Source of the DNA: Myxococcaceae bacterium
GTDB lineage: Bacteria > Myxococcota > Myxococcia > Myxococcales > Myxococcaceae
NCBI GenBank assembly: GCA_019686135.1
Contig: JADGHL010000043.1
Span: 1-35,810, forward strand
DNA length: 35,810 nucleotides
Direction: 5' to 3'
In this document: in pieces, positions 9,382 to 18,000 of the stretch
Layout of the letters: every line of letters begins with the position of its first letter
Position numbering within the stretch: the first letter of the stretch is position 1
Notes under the pieces: model-generated
What the model was told of the DNA's origin: nothing
Database searches by the model: none
Seen by the model: only the letters and a program-made list of their open reading frames with translations
Made by a program: the position numbers and the translations under genes

Positions 9382-9390
9382 AGTCCGGCC

Positions 9391-10461
9391 GTGCAGCGGC
9401 GAGGGGCGATCCTGGGGCTTCTGGCGGCCGTGCTGTTCGGCATGAGCGCGCCGATCTCCAAGGCACTGCTCGCGGACACCACCCCGCTGATGCTCGCGGC
9501 GCTTTTGTATCTCGGAGGGGGCATCGGGCTCGCCGCGTGGCGGCTTCTGTCCCGGAGAGACCGGCCCGCGGAGGCACCGCTTCGCCGGGAGGATCTTCCT
9601 TCGCTCATGGGCATCGTCCTGCTCGGCGGCGCGATCGGACCCGTGTCGATGCTGTGGGGGCTCCATCGCCTCACCGGGCTGGCGACGTCGCTGCTGCTCA
9701 ACCTCGAAGGACCCTTCACCGTGCTGATCGCGCTCGTGCTGTTCCGCGAGCACCTCGGTCGGAGGGGGCTTGCCGCCGCGGGGCTGATCTTCGTCGGCGC
9801 GGCCTCGCTGTCGCTGAAGGAAGGATCGGTTGGCGGGGACGTCGCCGGTGCAGTGGCGATGGCGGGCGCTTGCCTGGCGTGGGGGCTGGACAACAACCTC
9901 ACCCAGCGCCTCGTGATGAAGGATCCGCTCGCCGTGGTGCTGCTCAAGACGCTCGGCGCCGGCGGACTGATGCTGGTGACGGCGCTGGCGATCGGCGAGG
10001 CGCTGCCATCGCCGCGGATCGCCGGCTCTGCGCTTCTGCTCGGTGCCGCCGCGTATGGGGCCAGCCTCCTGCTCGATGCGCACGCGCTCCGGCTGTTGGG
10101 CGCGTCCCGGGAGGCGGCGCTGTTTGCCACCGCTCCCTTCATCGGCGCCCTGCTGGCGATCCCGCTGCTCCACGAACGCCCCACCGCTTGGGACGGCGCC
10201 GCCTCCGTGTTCATGGCCACAGGCGTCGTGCAGCTTCTGCGGGAACGGCACGCCCACCGCCACACGCACGAAGCGATGGTGCATGAGCACCTTCACGTCC
10301 ACGACGCCCACCACGCCCATGCGCACGAGGGTCCGGTCCACGAGCCGCACTCGCACAGGCACCGGCACGAACCCATCACGCACGACCACCCGCACGTCTC
10401 CGACCTGCACCACCGCCACGCGCACGGTCCGGACGACTCGGAGGGCCCCGACGACCAGTGA
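9391..10461 (+). CDS. EamA/DMT-family transporter with a histidine-rich C-terminal tail
   Basis: Ten hydrophobic helices in two EamA repeats (residues ~5-125 and ~145-283) mark this as a drug/metabolite-transporter superfamily member; its substrate cannot be told. After the last helix, residues 287-346 contain 24 histidines in 60 positions, mostly as HxH pairs separated by Asp/Glu. Such a tail could bind Zn, Ni, Cu or Co, so metal export or metal sensing is a reasonable but unproven idea. I recall similar His tails on other EamA proteins, so it may be a subfamily trait. The GTG at 9391 is 9 nt after the NfeD stop. The gene sits between two NfeD genes, which usually sit next to flotillin genes. 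Confidence 0.85.
   Translation: MQRRGAILGLLAAVLFGMSAPISKALLADTTPLMLAALLYLGGGIGLAAWRLLSRRDRPAEAPLRREDLPSLMGIVLLGGAIGPVSMLWGLHRLTGLATSLLLNLEGPFTVLIALVLFREHLGRRGLAAAGLIFVGAASLSLKEGSVGGDVAGAVAMAGACLAWGLDNNLTQRLVMKDPLAVVLLKTLGAGGLMLVTALAIGEALPSPRIAGSALLLGAAAYGASLLLDAHALRLLGASREAALFATAPFIGALLAIPLLHERPTAWDGAASVFMATGVVQLLRERHAHRHTHEAMVHEHLHVHDAHHAHAHEGPVHEPHSHRHRHEPITHDHPHVSDLHHRHAHGPDDSEGPDDQ
10249..10428 (+). other. Histidine-rich coding segment
   Basis: This stretch encodes the His-rich tail of the EamA-type transporter, with 24 His in 60 residues. It lies outside the two membrane repeats and would hang on one side of the inner membrane. Repeated CAC/CAT codons make it compositionally distinct from the rest of the gene. 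Confidence 0.85.
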
Positions 10462-10498
10462 CCCGCACGCGCCCAAGGCGCCCTGGGGCCCGGTCGGG

Positions 10499-10529
10499 TT
10501 GCAAGCACCCGTCACCCCCTCCGTATAAG
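10499..10529 (+). promoter_or_regulatory. Candidate sigma-70-type promoter for nfeD2-floA
   Basis: TTGCAA at 10499-10504 and TATAAG at 10524-10529 are separated by 19 nt in a 76-nt intergenic gap. The spacing is a little long. Transcription would begin around 10535-10538, at or just before the GTG start at 10538, so the mRNA would be leaderless or nearly so. This would let the short nfeD and floA be expressed apart from the upstream genes. Confidence 0.45.
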
Positions 10530-10537
10530 AACGGGCC

Positions 10538-11017
10538 GTGATCTGGATCGCGCTGGTCTTCCTGCTCTTCGTCGTCGGTGTCGTGCTGCTCGGGCTCGAG
10601 CTGTTCGTCATCCCCGGCTTCGGGGTGGTGGGCGTGCTCGGTATCGCCGGGCTGGTGGGCTCAGTGGTGGTGGCGTTCTGGAAGCTGGGCGCCTGGGAAG
10701 CAGGCCTGACGTTCGCCCTGGGCGCGGCGACCTGCGGCGGGCTACTCTTTGCGCTGTCGAAGTCCAGAGCCTCGAAGGCGCTCGTGCTGACGGAAGTGCA
10801 GAGCGGGATCGCCGTCGCGCGCCCGGACCTCCAGCCGGGGACCCAGGGCATCGCCGCCACCCCGCTGCGACCTTCAGGGATCGCCCGGTTTGCGGACAAG
10901 GAGCTGGATGTCGTAAGCGAGGCGGTCTTCGTCGAACCGGGGACTTCGGTGCGGGTCACGCGCGTTCAGGGCGCGACCATCTTCGTGGCACCGCAGCATG
11001 ACTACCAGGGAGGCTGA
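10538..11017 (+). CDS. Short NfeD-family membrane protein, flotillin partner
   Basis: This 159-residue protein lacks the protease domain of long NfeD proteins. It has two to three transmembrane helices at ~3-25, ~28-47 and ~50-72, with the typical PGFGVVGVLGI motif. A C-terminal NfeD OB-fold-like beta domain occupies about residues 90-155 (GTQGIAATPLRPSG in family position). Short NfeD proteins are commonly encoded beside flotillin/FloA genes and are thought to act with them in membrane microdomains. Here the stop is 3 nt before the floA start, so the pair is almost certainly co-translated. No conserved catalytic dyad is present, as expected. Confidence 0.9.
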   Translation: MIWIALVFLLFVVGVVLLGLELFVIPGFGVVGVLGIAGLVGSVVVAFWKLGAWEAGLTFALGAATCGGLLFALSKSRASKALVLTEVQSGIAVARPDLQPGTQGIAATPLRPSGIARFADKELDVVSEAVFVEPGTSVRVTRVQGATIFVAPQHDYQGG

Positions 11018-11020
11018 GCC

Positions 11021-12019
11021 GTGGCGCAATTCTCCGTCGTAGCAGTGGGCATTCTCGCCCTGATCGCATTCGTCGTGATCCTGTACATGGTGCCGTTGCG
11101 CCTGTGGATCGCCGCCAAAGCTGCCGGTGCCGGCGTGTCGATGCTGTCGCTCATCGCCATGCGGCTCAGGCGCGTCCCGCCGGATCAGATCGTCAACGCG
11201 CGGATCTCCGCGGTGAAGGCCGGGCTGTCGGTGAGCGTGGACATGCTGGAAGCGCATTACCTCGCGGGCGGCCGGGTGGAGGCGGTCGTCAACGCGCTCA
11301 TCTCCGCGCAGAAAGCCGGGATGAGCCTCGACTTCTCGCGCGCCCAGGCGATCGACCTTGCCGGCCGCAACGTGCTCGAGGCGGTGGCGATGAGCGTGAA
11401 CCCGCGGGTGCTGGAGACGCCGAAGGTGTCCGCGGTGGCCAAGGACGGCATCCAGCTCAACGCGATCGCGCGCGTCACGGTGCGGGCGAACATCGACCGG
11501 CTGGTGGGCGGCGCCGGCGAGGCCACGGTGCTGGCCCGCGTGGGCGAGGGCGTGGTCTCCACCATCGGCTCTGCGACCGACTACAAGCAGGTGCTGGAGA
11601 ACCCGGACATGATCTCCAAGGCGGTGCTCAAGAAGGGGCTCGATGCGGGAACCGCGTTCGAGATCCTCTCGGTGGACATCGCCGACGTGGACGTGGGCTC
11701 GAACATCGGCGCCAAGCTGCAGGCCGAACAGGCCGAGGCGGACAAGCAGGTGGCGCAGGCGAAGGCGGAGTCGCGGCGCGCGCTGGCGGTCGCCTCGGAA
11801 CAGGAGATGCGGGCGCGGACCCAGGAGATGCGCGCCAAGCTGGTGGAGGCGGAGGCGCAGATCCCGCTGGCGATGGCGGACGCGCTCCGGCACGGGAAGC
11901 TCGGCGTGATGGACTACTACAACATGAAGAACATCATCGCTGACACCGACATGCGCCTCGGCATCGCCGGGAGCATGAACACGCCGAAGTCCGGATCCGG
12001 CTCGCCGGAGGCAGCGTGA
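11021..12019 (+). CDS. floA: Flotillin-like protein FloA
   Basis: FloA is a membrane-embedded scaffold of the SPFH superfamily that organises membrane microdomains and affects lipid order, secretion and signalling. The 332-residue length matches Bacillus FloA (YqfA, ~331). An N-terminal hydrophobic hairpin (residues ~5-45, interrupted by basic and Gly residues) anchors it. The SPFH core follows, with [20 protein letters not shown] and [19 protein letters not shown] in order. An Ala/Glu-rich coiled coil (~235-290), typical for oligomerisation, precedes the conserved [14 protein letters not shown] near the C-terminus. The GTG start at 11021 follows the nfeD2 stop by 3 nt. The stop overlaps a possible small ORF at 12016 (GTGA). 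Confidence 0.95.
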   Translation: MAQFSVVAVGILALIAFVVILYMVPLRLWIAAKAAGAGVSMLSLIAMRLRRVPPDQIVNARISAVKAGLSVSVDMLEAHYLAGGRVEAVVNALISAQKAGMSLDFSRAQAIDLAGRNVLEAVAMSVNPRVLETPKVSAVAKDGIQLNAIARVTVRANIDRLVGGAGEATVLARVGEGVVSTIGSATDYKQVLENPDMISKAVLKKGLDAGTAFEILSVDIADVDVGSNIGAKLQAEQAEADKQVAQAKAESRRALAVASEQEMRARTQEMRAKLVEAEAQIPLAMADALRHGKLGVMDYYNMKNIIADTDMRLGIAGSMNTPKSGSGSPEAA

Positions 12020-12219
12020 GCGGACCGCAGCCGAAGGAGCTTTCGCCCTTCTCCTTCCTGCTGGATCGGGATCGGTTCCAGCAGCGGTTGATCCTCGCCG
12101 AAGTGCTGGGCCCACCGCTTTCGCAGCGCGCCCATAGGAGAGCCCCGTGGCCCATTTCGACATCGGCGACGCCATCAAACTCTTCGCTGCCGTCCTCGGC
12201 ATCCTCCTCCCGATCCTGA
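12016..12219 (+). CDS. Possible small protein downstream of floA
   Basis: A GTG overlapping the floA stop (GTGA) opens a 67-codon frame. The first ~40 codons have strongly GC-rich third positions, and the peptide looks natural, with a charged [20 protein letters not shown] stretch. After that the frame runs out of phase through the start of the zincin gene (12147) and becomes Ser-rich nonsense. Either a short gene overlaps its neighbour, or the 3' part has been lost by frameshift. It could also be leader sequence that only looks coding. I do not know the family. Confidence 0.35.
   Translation: MSGPQPKELSPFSFLLDRDRFQQRLILAEVLGPPLSQRAHRRAPWPISTSATPSNSSLPSSASSSRS
12136..12140 (+). promoter_or_regulatory. 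Ribosome-binding site deciding the start of the zincin gene
   Basis: AGGAG lies 6 nt before the GTG at 12147. It is one of the few strong Shine-Dalgarno sites in the window and supports that start over any downstream one. Confidence 0.7.
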
Positions 12220-13727
12220 AGAGGGCGCTCTCGGAGAAGGCCGAGGCGCCGCCGCCGAAACCGGTGGTGGTACCCAGGCCCCGTCCGGCCTTCTCTCCGC
12301 CCGCTCCGGATCGGGTGCGGGAGAAGCTGGCCGAGACCTTCGCGGCGCTCGAGCGCGACGCGAAGGCGCTCGCCGAATCCGTCCGGCAGGACCGCGCCAC
12401 CGAGCGGTTCTTCCCGGTGCTGGACGACTGGCTACCTCGGAGGTGCCGCGAGGCCCGCGACCGCGCGATGGCCGGCGATGCGTCGCTCGAGGTCATTCGA
12501 TGGCTGATGGACACCGCGCGGTGGCTGACCACCGTGCGGGACGAGGTCCGCGCCCTCATCGACCAGCGGCGCGACCCAACCCTTCTGGCCGAGCTGGGCG
12601 ACGCGGACGCGCTCGCCGAGTGCTGCTACGCGCCGATCGTCGACTTCGCCCGGACCCGGGGGCTTCCGCTTCGGAGCGCACGTCCGGTGGCCCGGCTCAG
12701 CGACTTCGACCTCAGCATCTGGACCGGCTTTGCGCCCACCTCCCTGGCGCCGATCTTCCTTCCGCCCGACTTCTTCTCCCGCGTGGCGTGGTGGCCGGCG
12801 GTAGCGCATGAGATCGGCCACGACTTCCTCATCTCCATCGACCGGCTGCGCGATCGGCTTGGGGTGGATCTCGGTTTGCCACCGGAGGACGTCGGGACCC
12901 TCCCGCTCCACATCAACGCGGAAGGCCTTCCGTCCGGTGAGCTGGTGCGCGTGCACGGCGCCTGGCTCGAGGAGCTGTTCTGCGACGTGTTCGGCACGCT
13001 GATGTGCGGCCCTGCCTACGCGCTCACCATGGTGGAGCTGTTCTCGCACGAGCAGGATCCGCGCGAGGTGCTGCTCGTCCCCTTCGACCGGCGCACCGGC
13101 CACTATGACACGCACCCGCCGCGACATCTGCGCGTGCACGCCGCCGCGTGGGTGCTGGAGGCCGCCGGCTTCCACCAGGACGCCCGGGAGATCCTCGAGG
13201 AGTGGTCCGCCCTCAATGATCTCGGCGACGATCCGTCGCACGTGCCGCTGTTGTTCTTCACCTCGGGCCGCTGGGTGCAGGTCCCCTTCGGACCGGTGGC
13301 GGCCTTCACGCGCGACTTCGTCGAACGGCTCTATGCCGGTCCGCTGCCCGCGCTGGGCGGAATCGGCCTTCGCGACATCTCCGGCCTGGACTTCGGCCCG
13401 CACGAGCACGCCGAAGCGAACCGGGCGCGCCTGGCGCTGTTGGCCGGACAGGTGCCCCAGACGAAGGACGCCCGCGCGGTGATCGCCGGAGCGGTGCTGG
13501 CGGCCCGGGAACAGCCGGAACAGGAGGCGACGATCCTCCACCGCGCGCGCCAGGCGATCGTCGCGGTGGGCACCTTCGAGCACCGCCCCGACGTCTACGT
13601 CCCCGCGGCGCTGCCCCAGGTTCCGGAGGCGCTCGAGCTTTCGCCCGACGCCGTCCGCGAGGCGCTGGTCCTCTCCGAGATCCTCAGGCGCCCGGGGAGC
13701 ACCGGGCGGCACCGCCGCGTGGCCTGA
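12147..13727 (+). CDS. Membrane-anchored zincin-like metallopeptidase linked to floA
   Basis: I do not recognise a named family. The 526-residue protein begins with a hydrophobic segment (residues ~8-26), then a Pro-rich linker (~30-52) and a helical region. The core carries AVAHEIGH, an HExxH zinc motif with His221, Glu222 and His225. About 50 residues later comes EELFCDVFG, with Glu276 and Asp280; Glu276 is a good third zinc ligand for a gluzincin-like site. Two more acidic/His clusters lie around 310-330 (GHYDTHPPRHLR). It is probably a peptidase on the membrane or cytoplasmic face, acting near the flotillin encoded just before it. Activity and substrate are inference. The strong ribosome-binding site supports the GTG start. 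Confidence 0.7.
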   Translation: MAHFDIGDAIKLFAAVLGILLPILKRALSEKAEAPPPKPVVVPRPRPAFSPPAPDRVREKLAETFAALERDAKALAESVRQDRATERFFPVLDDWLPRRCREARDRAMAGDASLEVIRWLMDTARWLTTVRDEVRALIDQRRDPTLLAELGDADALAECCYAPIVDFARTRGLPLRSARPVARLSDFDLSIWTGFAPTSLAPIFLPPDFFSRVAWWPAVAHEIGHDFLISIDRLRDRLGVDLGLPPEDVGTLPLHINAEGLPSGELVRVHGAWLEELFCDVFGTLMCGPAYALTMVELFSHEQDPREVLLVPFDRRTGHYDTHPPRHLRVHAAAWVLEAAGFHQDAREILEEWSALNDLGDDPSHVPLLFFTSGRWVQVPFGPVAAFTRDFVERLYAGPLPALGGIGLRDISGLDFGPHEHAEANRARLALLAGQVPQTKDARAVIAGAVLAAREQPEQEATILHRARQAIVAVGTFEHRPDVYVPAALPQVPEALELSPDAVREALVLSEILRRPGSTGRHRRVA

Positions 13728-13773
13728 ACGGTCGTGTCAGAGCCCTCTGCTACACCCCTCCACCGAGGGAGTG

Positions 13774-15027
13774 ATGGCGGGCTTCAAGTATCTGCACGCG
13801 GCGGATCTGCACATCGACAGTCCCATGCTGGGGCTGGAGCGCTATCCCGAAGCGCCCGTTAACGAGCTCCGCGGGGCCACCCGGCGCGCGTTCGAGAACC
13901 TGGTTCAGCTGGCAGTGGAAGAACAGGTCGCCTTCGTCGTTCTGGCCGGCGACCTCTTCGACGAGTCCTGGCGGGACTACAACACCGGGTTCTTCTTCTG
14001 CCGCCAGCTGGCGATCCTCGAGCGCGCGGGGATCCGGGTCTTCATCATCCACGGGAACCACGACGCCGCCGGGGACATGGTGAAGCGGCTCCGCTGGCCC
14101 GCCAACACCTTCGTCTTCGGGGCGGAGGCGCCGCACACCGAGCACCTGACGGATCTGGGCGTAGCGCTGCACGGGCAGAGCTTCCCAAGACGCGACGTCA
14201 CCTCCAACCTCGCCGCCCGCTACCCCGCGCGCGTCCCCGGGGCCTTCAACATCGGGCTCCTGCACACGGCGCTCGAGGGACGGGACGGGCACGCCGCTTA
14301 TGCGCCGTGTGCGCTGGGCGATCTGTACGCCCGCGGCTACGAGTACTGGGCGCTCGGGCACATCCACCGGCGCGAGGTCGTCTCGGACGCCCCGGCCCAC
14401 GTCGTGTTCCCCGGAAACCTGCAGGGGCGCAGCGTCCGCGAGACCGGACCGAAGGGCTGTTCGGTCGTGACGGTGCAGGACGGCCGCGTCGTGTCGATCC
14501 GCCATGAAGCGCTGGACGTGGTCCGCTGGGAGCGGGTCGAGGTCGATGCCTCGGGCCTCGTCGCCCCGGAGGACGTGGTGGACCGGGTGGCCGAGGCGCT
14601 GGCGGAGGTGGCGGACGGCGCCGGAGGACGGCTTCTGGCGGCGCGGGTACGGGTGACGGGCGCCACCGTGGCGTGCGCCATGCGCGCCGAGCCCGAACGC
14701 TGGCGCAACGAGCTCATCGTCCGGCTCTTGTCGGTCGCGCCCGACCGGGTGTGGCTGGAGAAGCTGGTGCTCGATCTCCGCCCGCCCCATCAGACCCGGC
14801 CCGAGGCGGGCGAAGGCCTGGCGCTGCTGGGGCGCCTGCTTCAGGACCTCGCGGAACCGGACGAGGGGCGCCCGGACTTCGTGTCCGACCTGGAGCGCAA
14901 GGCCGGCGCGGAGCTTGCGCGCGATGGCGTCCAATCGCTGTTCGATCCGGCCAGCCTCGCGCAGCTGCGCAGTGAAGCGGTGGAGCTCCTTCGGGCGCGG
15001 CTCGAAGCAACGGAGGGCGGGCGGTGA
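13774..15027 (+). CDS. YhaO/SbcD-like metallophosphoesterase (DNA repair nuclease subunit)
   Basis: The protein has the calcineurin-like phosphoesterase motifs of the SbcD/Mre11 group: DLHID near residue 11, GDLFDE near 59-64, GNHD near 94-97, a later LLHTALEGR block and ALGHIHRRE, all expected to bind two metal ions. Family members are exo/endonucleases acting on DNA ends together with an SMC-like ATPase, and that partner is encoded next with a 4-nt overlap. After ~240 residues of nuclease domain a C-terminal region (~250-417) probably binds the ATPase. The ATG at 13774 has GAGGGA at suitable distance; the adjacent GTG at 13771 is too close to it. YhaO is the closest type because of the YhaN-like partner. 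Confidence 0.88.
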   Translation: MAGFKYLHAADLHIDSPMLGLERYPEAPVNELRGATRRAFENLVQLAVEEQVAFVVLAGDLFDESWRDYNTGFFFCRQLAILERAGIRVFIIHGNHDAAGDMVKRLRWPANTFVFGAEAPHTEHLTDLGVALHGQSFPRRDVTSNLAARYPARVPGAFNIGLLHTALEGRDGHAAYAPCALGDLYARGYEYWALGHIHRREVVSDAPAHVVFPGNLQGRSVRETGPKGCSVVTVQDGRVVSIRHEALDVVRWERVEVDASGLVAPEDVVDRVAEALAEVADGAGGRLLAARVRVTGATVACAMRAEPERWRNELIVRLLSVAPDRVWLEKLVLDLRPPHQTRPEAGEGLALLGRLLQDLAEPDEGRPDFVSDLERKAGAELARDGVQSLFDPASLAQLRSEAVELLRARLEATEGGR

Positions 15028-18000
15028 GGTTCGAACGGATCGACATCATCCGGTTCGGTGCGTTGGAAGGGGTCTCGCTGGATCTGTCGAACCCCTCTCC
15101 CGGGCTCCACGTCATCTACGGGGAGAACGAGGCCGGGAAGACGACGCTCAGGCGGGCCATCTCCGCCCTGCTCTTCGGAATCCCCGAACGGACCGCCGAC
15201 GACTTCCGTTTCGAAAGAAGGGAGCTGCGCCTCGGCGCCACGCTGCGCCTTTCGGACGGCAGCGTCGTCTCCTTTCTCCGCAAGAAGGCCCGCAAGGGCG
15301 ACCTGCTCGATCTGGAGGAGCGGCCGGTGCGGATCGCCTGGCTGGAGGCATTCGCCCGGGACGTGGGGCCACAGCGCTTCCTCTCCGAGTGGTCGCTGGA
15401 CCACGAGCAGCTGGGCGAGGGTGGCCGGGAGCTCGCGGAGGGCCGAGGGCGCGTGGGCGAGACGCTGCTCTCCGCCGGGCTCGGCGGGCGTCCGGTCTCC
15501 CGGCTCCTCGAGGCTTTGGGCCAGGAGGCCGGAGAGCTCTTCCGCCCCAACGCCCAGTCCCCGAAGGTGAACGCGCTGCTCCGGCGGATCGCCGAATTGC
15601 GCGCAGAGCTCCACGCGCGCTGCCTGAGCCCGCGGGAGGTCGAGGAGAAGAACCGGCGCCTTGGCGAACTCGAGCGCCAGCGCGAGGAGATCCGGTCCAA
15701 GCGGGATGAGGCGCAGCGTACCCTGCAGCGGCTCGACCGGATCGAACGCGCGCGCCCGTCGCTGGGGCGGAGGGCGCGGCTGCGTGAACAGCTGGCGGAG
15801 CTGGCCCTTGTCCCGCGGCTGGGGGCGGACTTCGGCGTCCGGCGGATCGACGCCCAGAAGGCGGCGGACAGTGCGGCGGCGGCGTTGGAGAAGGCGACGC
15901 GCGAGCTGGCGGAGCTGGATGAGCGGCTCCGGTCGATTCACGTCGACGCGCAGGTGCTGGCGGCCGCCGCGGAGCTGGAGGCGCTCGCGGCGCGGATCGA
16001 GGTCTTCACGTCGAATCAGACCGAGCTGAAGAAGCTGGCGCAGGCCATCTCCGACGCAGAGCGGTCCGTTGCGGAGGAAGCCCGGGCGCTGGGGATGGAG
16101 GAACCGGCGCTTGTGGCCCTGACGCGCGGCCCCTGGCAGCGGCATGACGCCAACGTCCGCGACTTGGCCGATCGCTTCGCCGGGGCACTGCCCGAGTGCG
16201 CCCAGCTCGAACAGGAGGTCCGGGACGCCGAACGCCAGCTCGCGGTGCTGGAGCAGCGGGCGGCGGACCTTCCGGCTCCCCATGATGTGTCCGCGCTGGA
16301 GCACGCGTACGCCGCACTCGTCGCGGACGGTCCGCCCGACCGGCGGTGGGCGAAGCTCCGGTCCGCCGCCGAAGAGGCCGAGCTCGCCGCGCGCCGCGCT
16401 TTCGAGGGGCTCGGCCGCTGGGTGCAATCCCGCGCGGACCTCGAGAGGGCCGTCCTCCCGTCGCTGGAGGAGCTGGAGGCGCACGCCGAGGCGCTGGCGG
16501 TCGTCCCCGACGAGGCGGCCGTCCGCACCGCGCAGGCGGAGCTCGACCGGCGGCGAGCGGAGTTGCGCCGCCTTCAGGCCGGGGGCGCCATCCCCACCGA
16601 GGCGGCGCTGGACGAGGCGCGCCGCCGGCGCGATCAGGGCTGGAAACTGGTGCGCGACCGCCTGGAGGGAAAGTCCTCCCTGCCGGAGGAGGAGCAGCGG
16701 TTCGCCGGGAGCGCACCTCTGGCGGACGCGTACGAAGCCGCGGTCGTCGAGGCGGACAGGATCGCGGACGGGCTGCGCGAGAACGCGCGGCGGGTGGAGA
16801 AGTACGCCCAACTGTGCGAGCGGATCGAGGAGGCGGAGCAGGCGCTCCAGGCGGCGCAACAGGCGCTCGAGCGCGATCGCCAGAGGCTTTCGCGCGCCGA
16901 AGCCGCCTGGCGCGCGTCGTGGGCTCCCTTCGGGATGGAGCCGGCATCGCCGAAGGTGATGCGTGCCTGGCTGGGGCGGGCTGAGGAGGTCCGCCGGCTG
17001 CTGCATCAGGCGGCTGCGTCCCGGCGGGAGCTCGTCCAGACCGAAGCAGACCTGCGGACGCTGGCGGCACCCGTGGCCGCGGCCCTGGGGTGGCCGGAGC
17101 CGGCGCTGGAGGATCTCGCGAAGCTGGTCCTGGAGGCGGAGACCCGGCTCCAATCGGCCCGCGCGATGGCGGCAGAGCGCAAGCACGTGGAGGCCGCGCT
17201 GGCGGAGGCGCGCCACACGCTTGCGACGAAGACGTCCCTTTTGGAGCGCGCGTGGACCCGCCGCACGGAGCTGGAGCGCTCGCGTGAGGCCCTGGCCGTG
17301 GCGTTGGGCCTACCCGGCGACGCCACGGTGGAAGAGCTGCGGAGGGTGATCGCCCGGGTCGGCGAGGTCGCCGGAAGGCTCCGGCAGCTCGACCGTGATC
17401 GGATGCGCCGGGCCGAGCTGTTGGCCCGAAGCGACGACTTCGCGGCGGCGGTCCGTCGGGCCGCGGCGCGGCTCGGGCTGGCGGAGGCCGATCGCGCCGG
17501 CGTGGAGGTGCTCGCGCACACGCTGCGGGACCGGCTGAAGGCGGCGCGCGCGGCGGAGCAGGAACGTCGCCAGATGGAGGCGCTTCGCGCACAGGCGCAA
17601 AGGGCCCGGGACGAGGCGGCGGCGTCCGGTGCGACCGCGCACAAGGCGCTGGCCCGGCTCTGCGCCGAGGCGGGAACGGACGACCCGTCGGTTCTGGCGG
17701 GGCTGCAGGAACAGAACGACCGGCGCCGCGAGCTCGAGCAGCTGCTTCGTGAGTGCGAGGACGCTCTCATCGCCCAGGCTCCCGACGGCGACATCGAGGC
17801 GCTCGCCGCGGAAGTCGCATCGCTGCCGGCGGAGGGAGCATCGGCACTGAGGAGCAAGACCGAAGAGACGCTCCGGGCGTGCAACGACCGGTACACTGAG
17901 CTAACCCGGGAGGTCGCCCTGCTGGAGGCCGCGCTCGGGGCGATCCACGGCTCGGACGACGCCGCGGAGAAGAACGCCGAGCTGCAGTCCGCGCTGGCGC

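Noticed and set aside
7537-10959. Open frame of 1140 codons on the minus strand
   Set aside because: It is antisense to NfeD1, EamA and NfeD2, all well supported. Composition is typical of an antisense frame.
14841-17216. Open frame of 791 codons opposite the YhaO/YhaN-like pair
   Set aside because: It overlaps certain genes on the other strand and has no recognisable motif.
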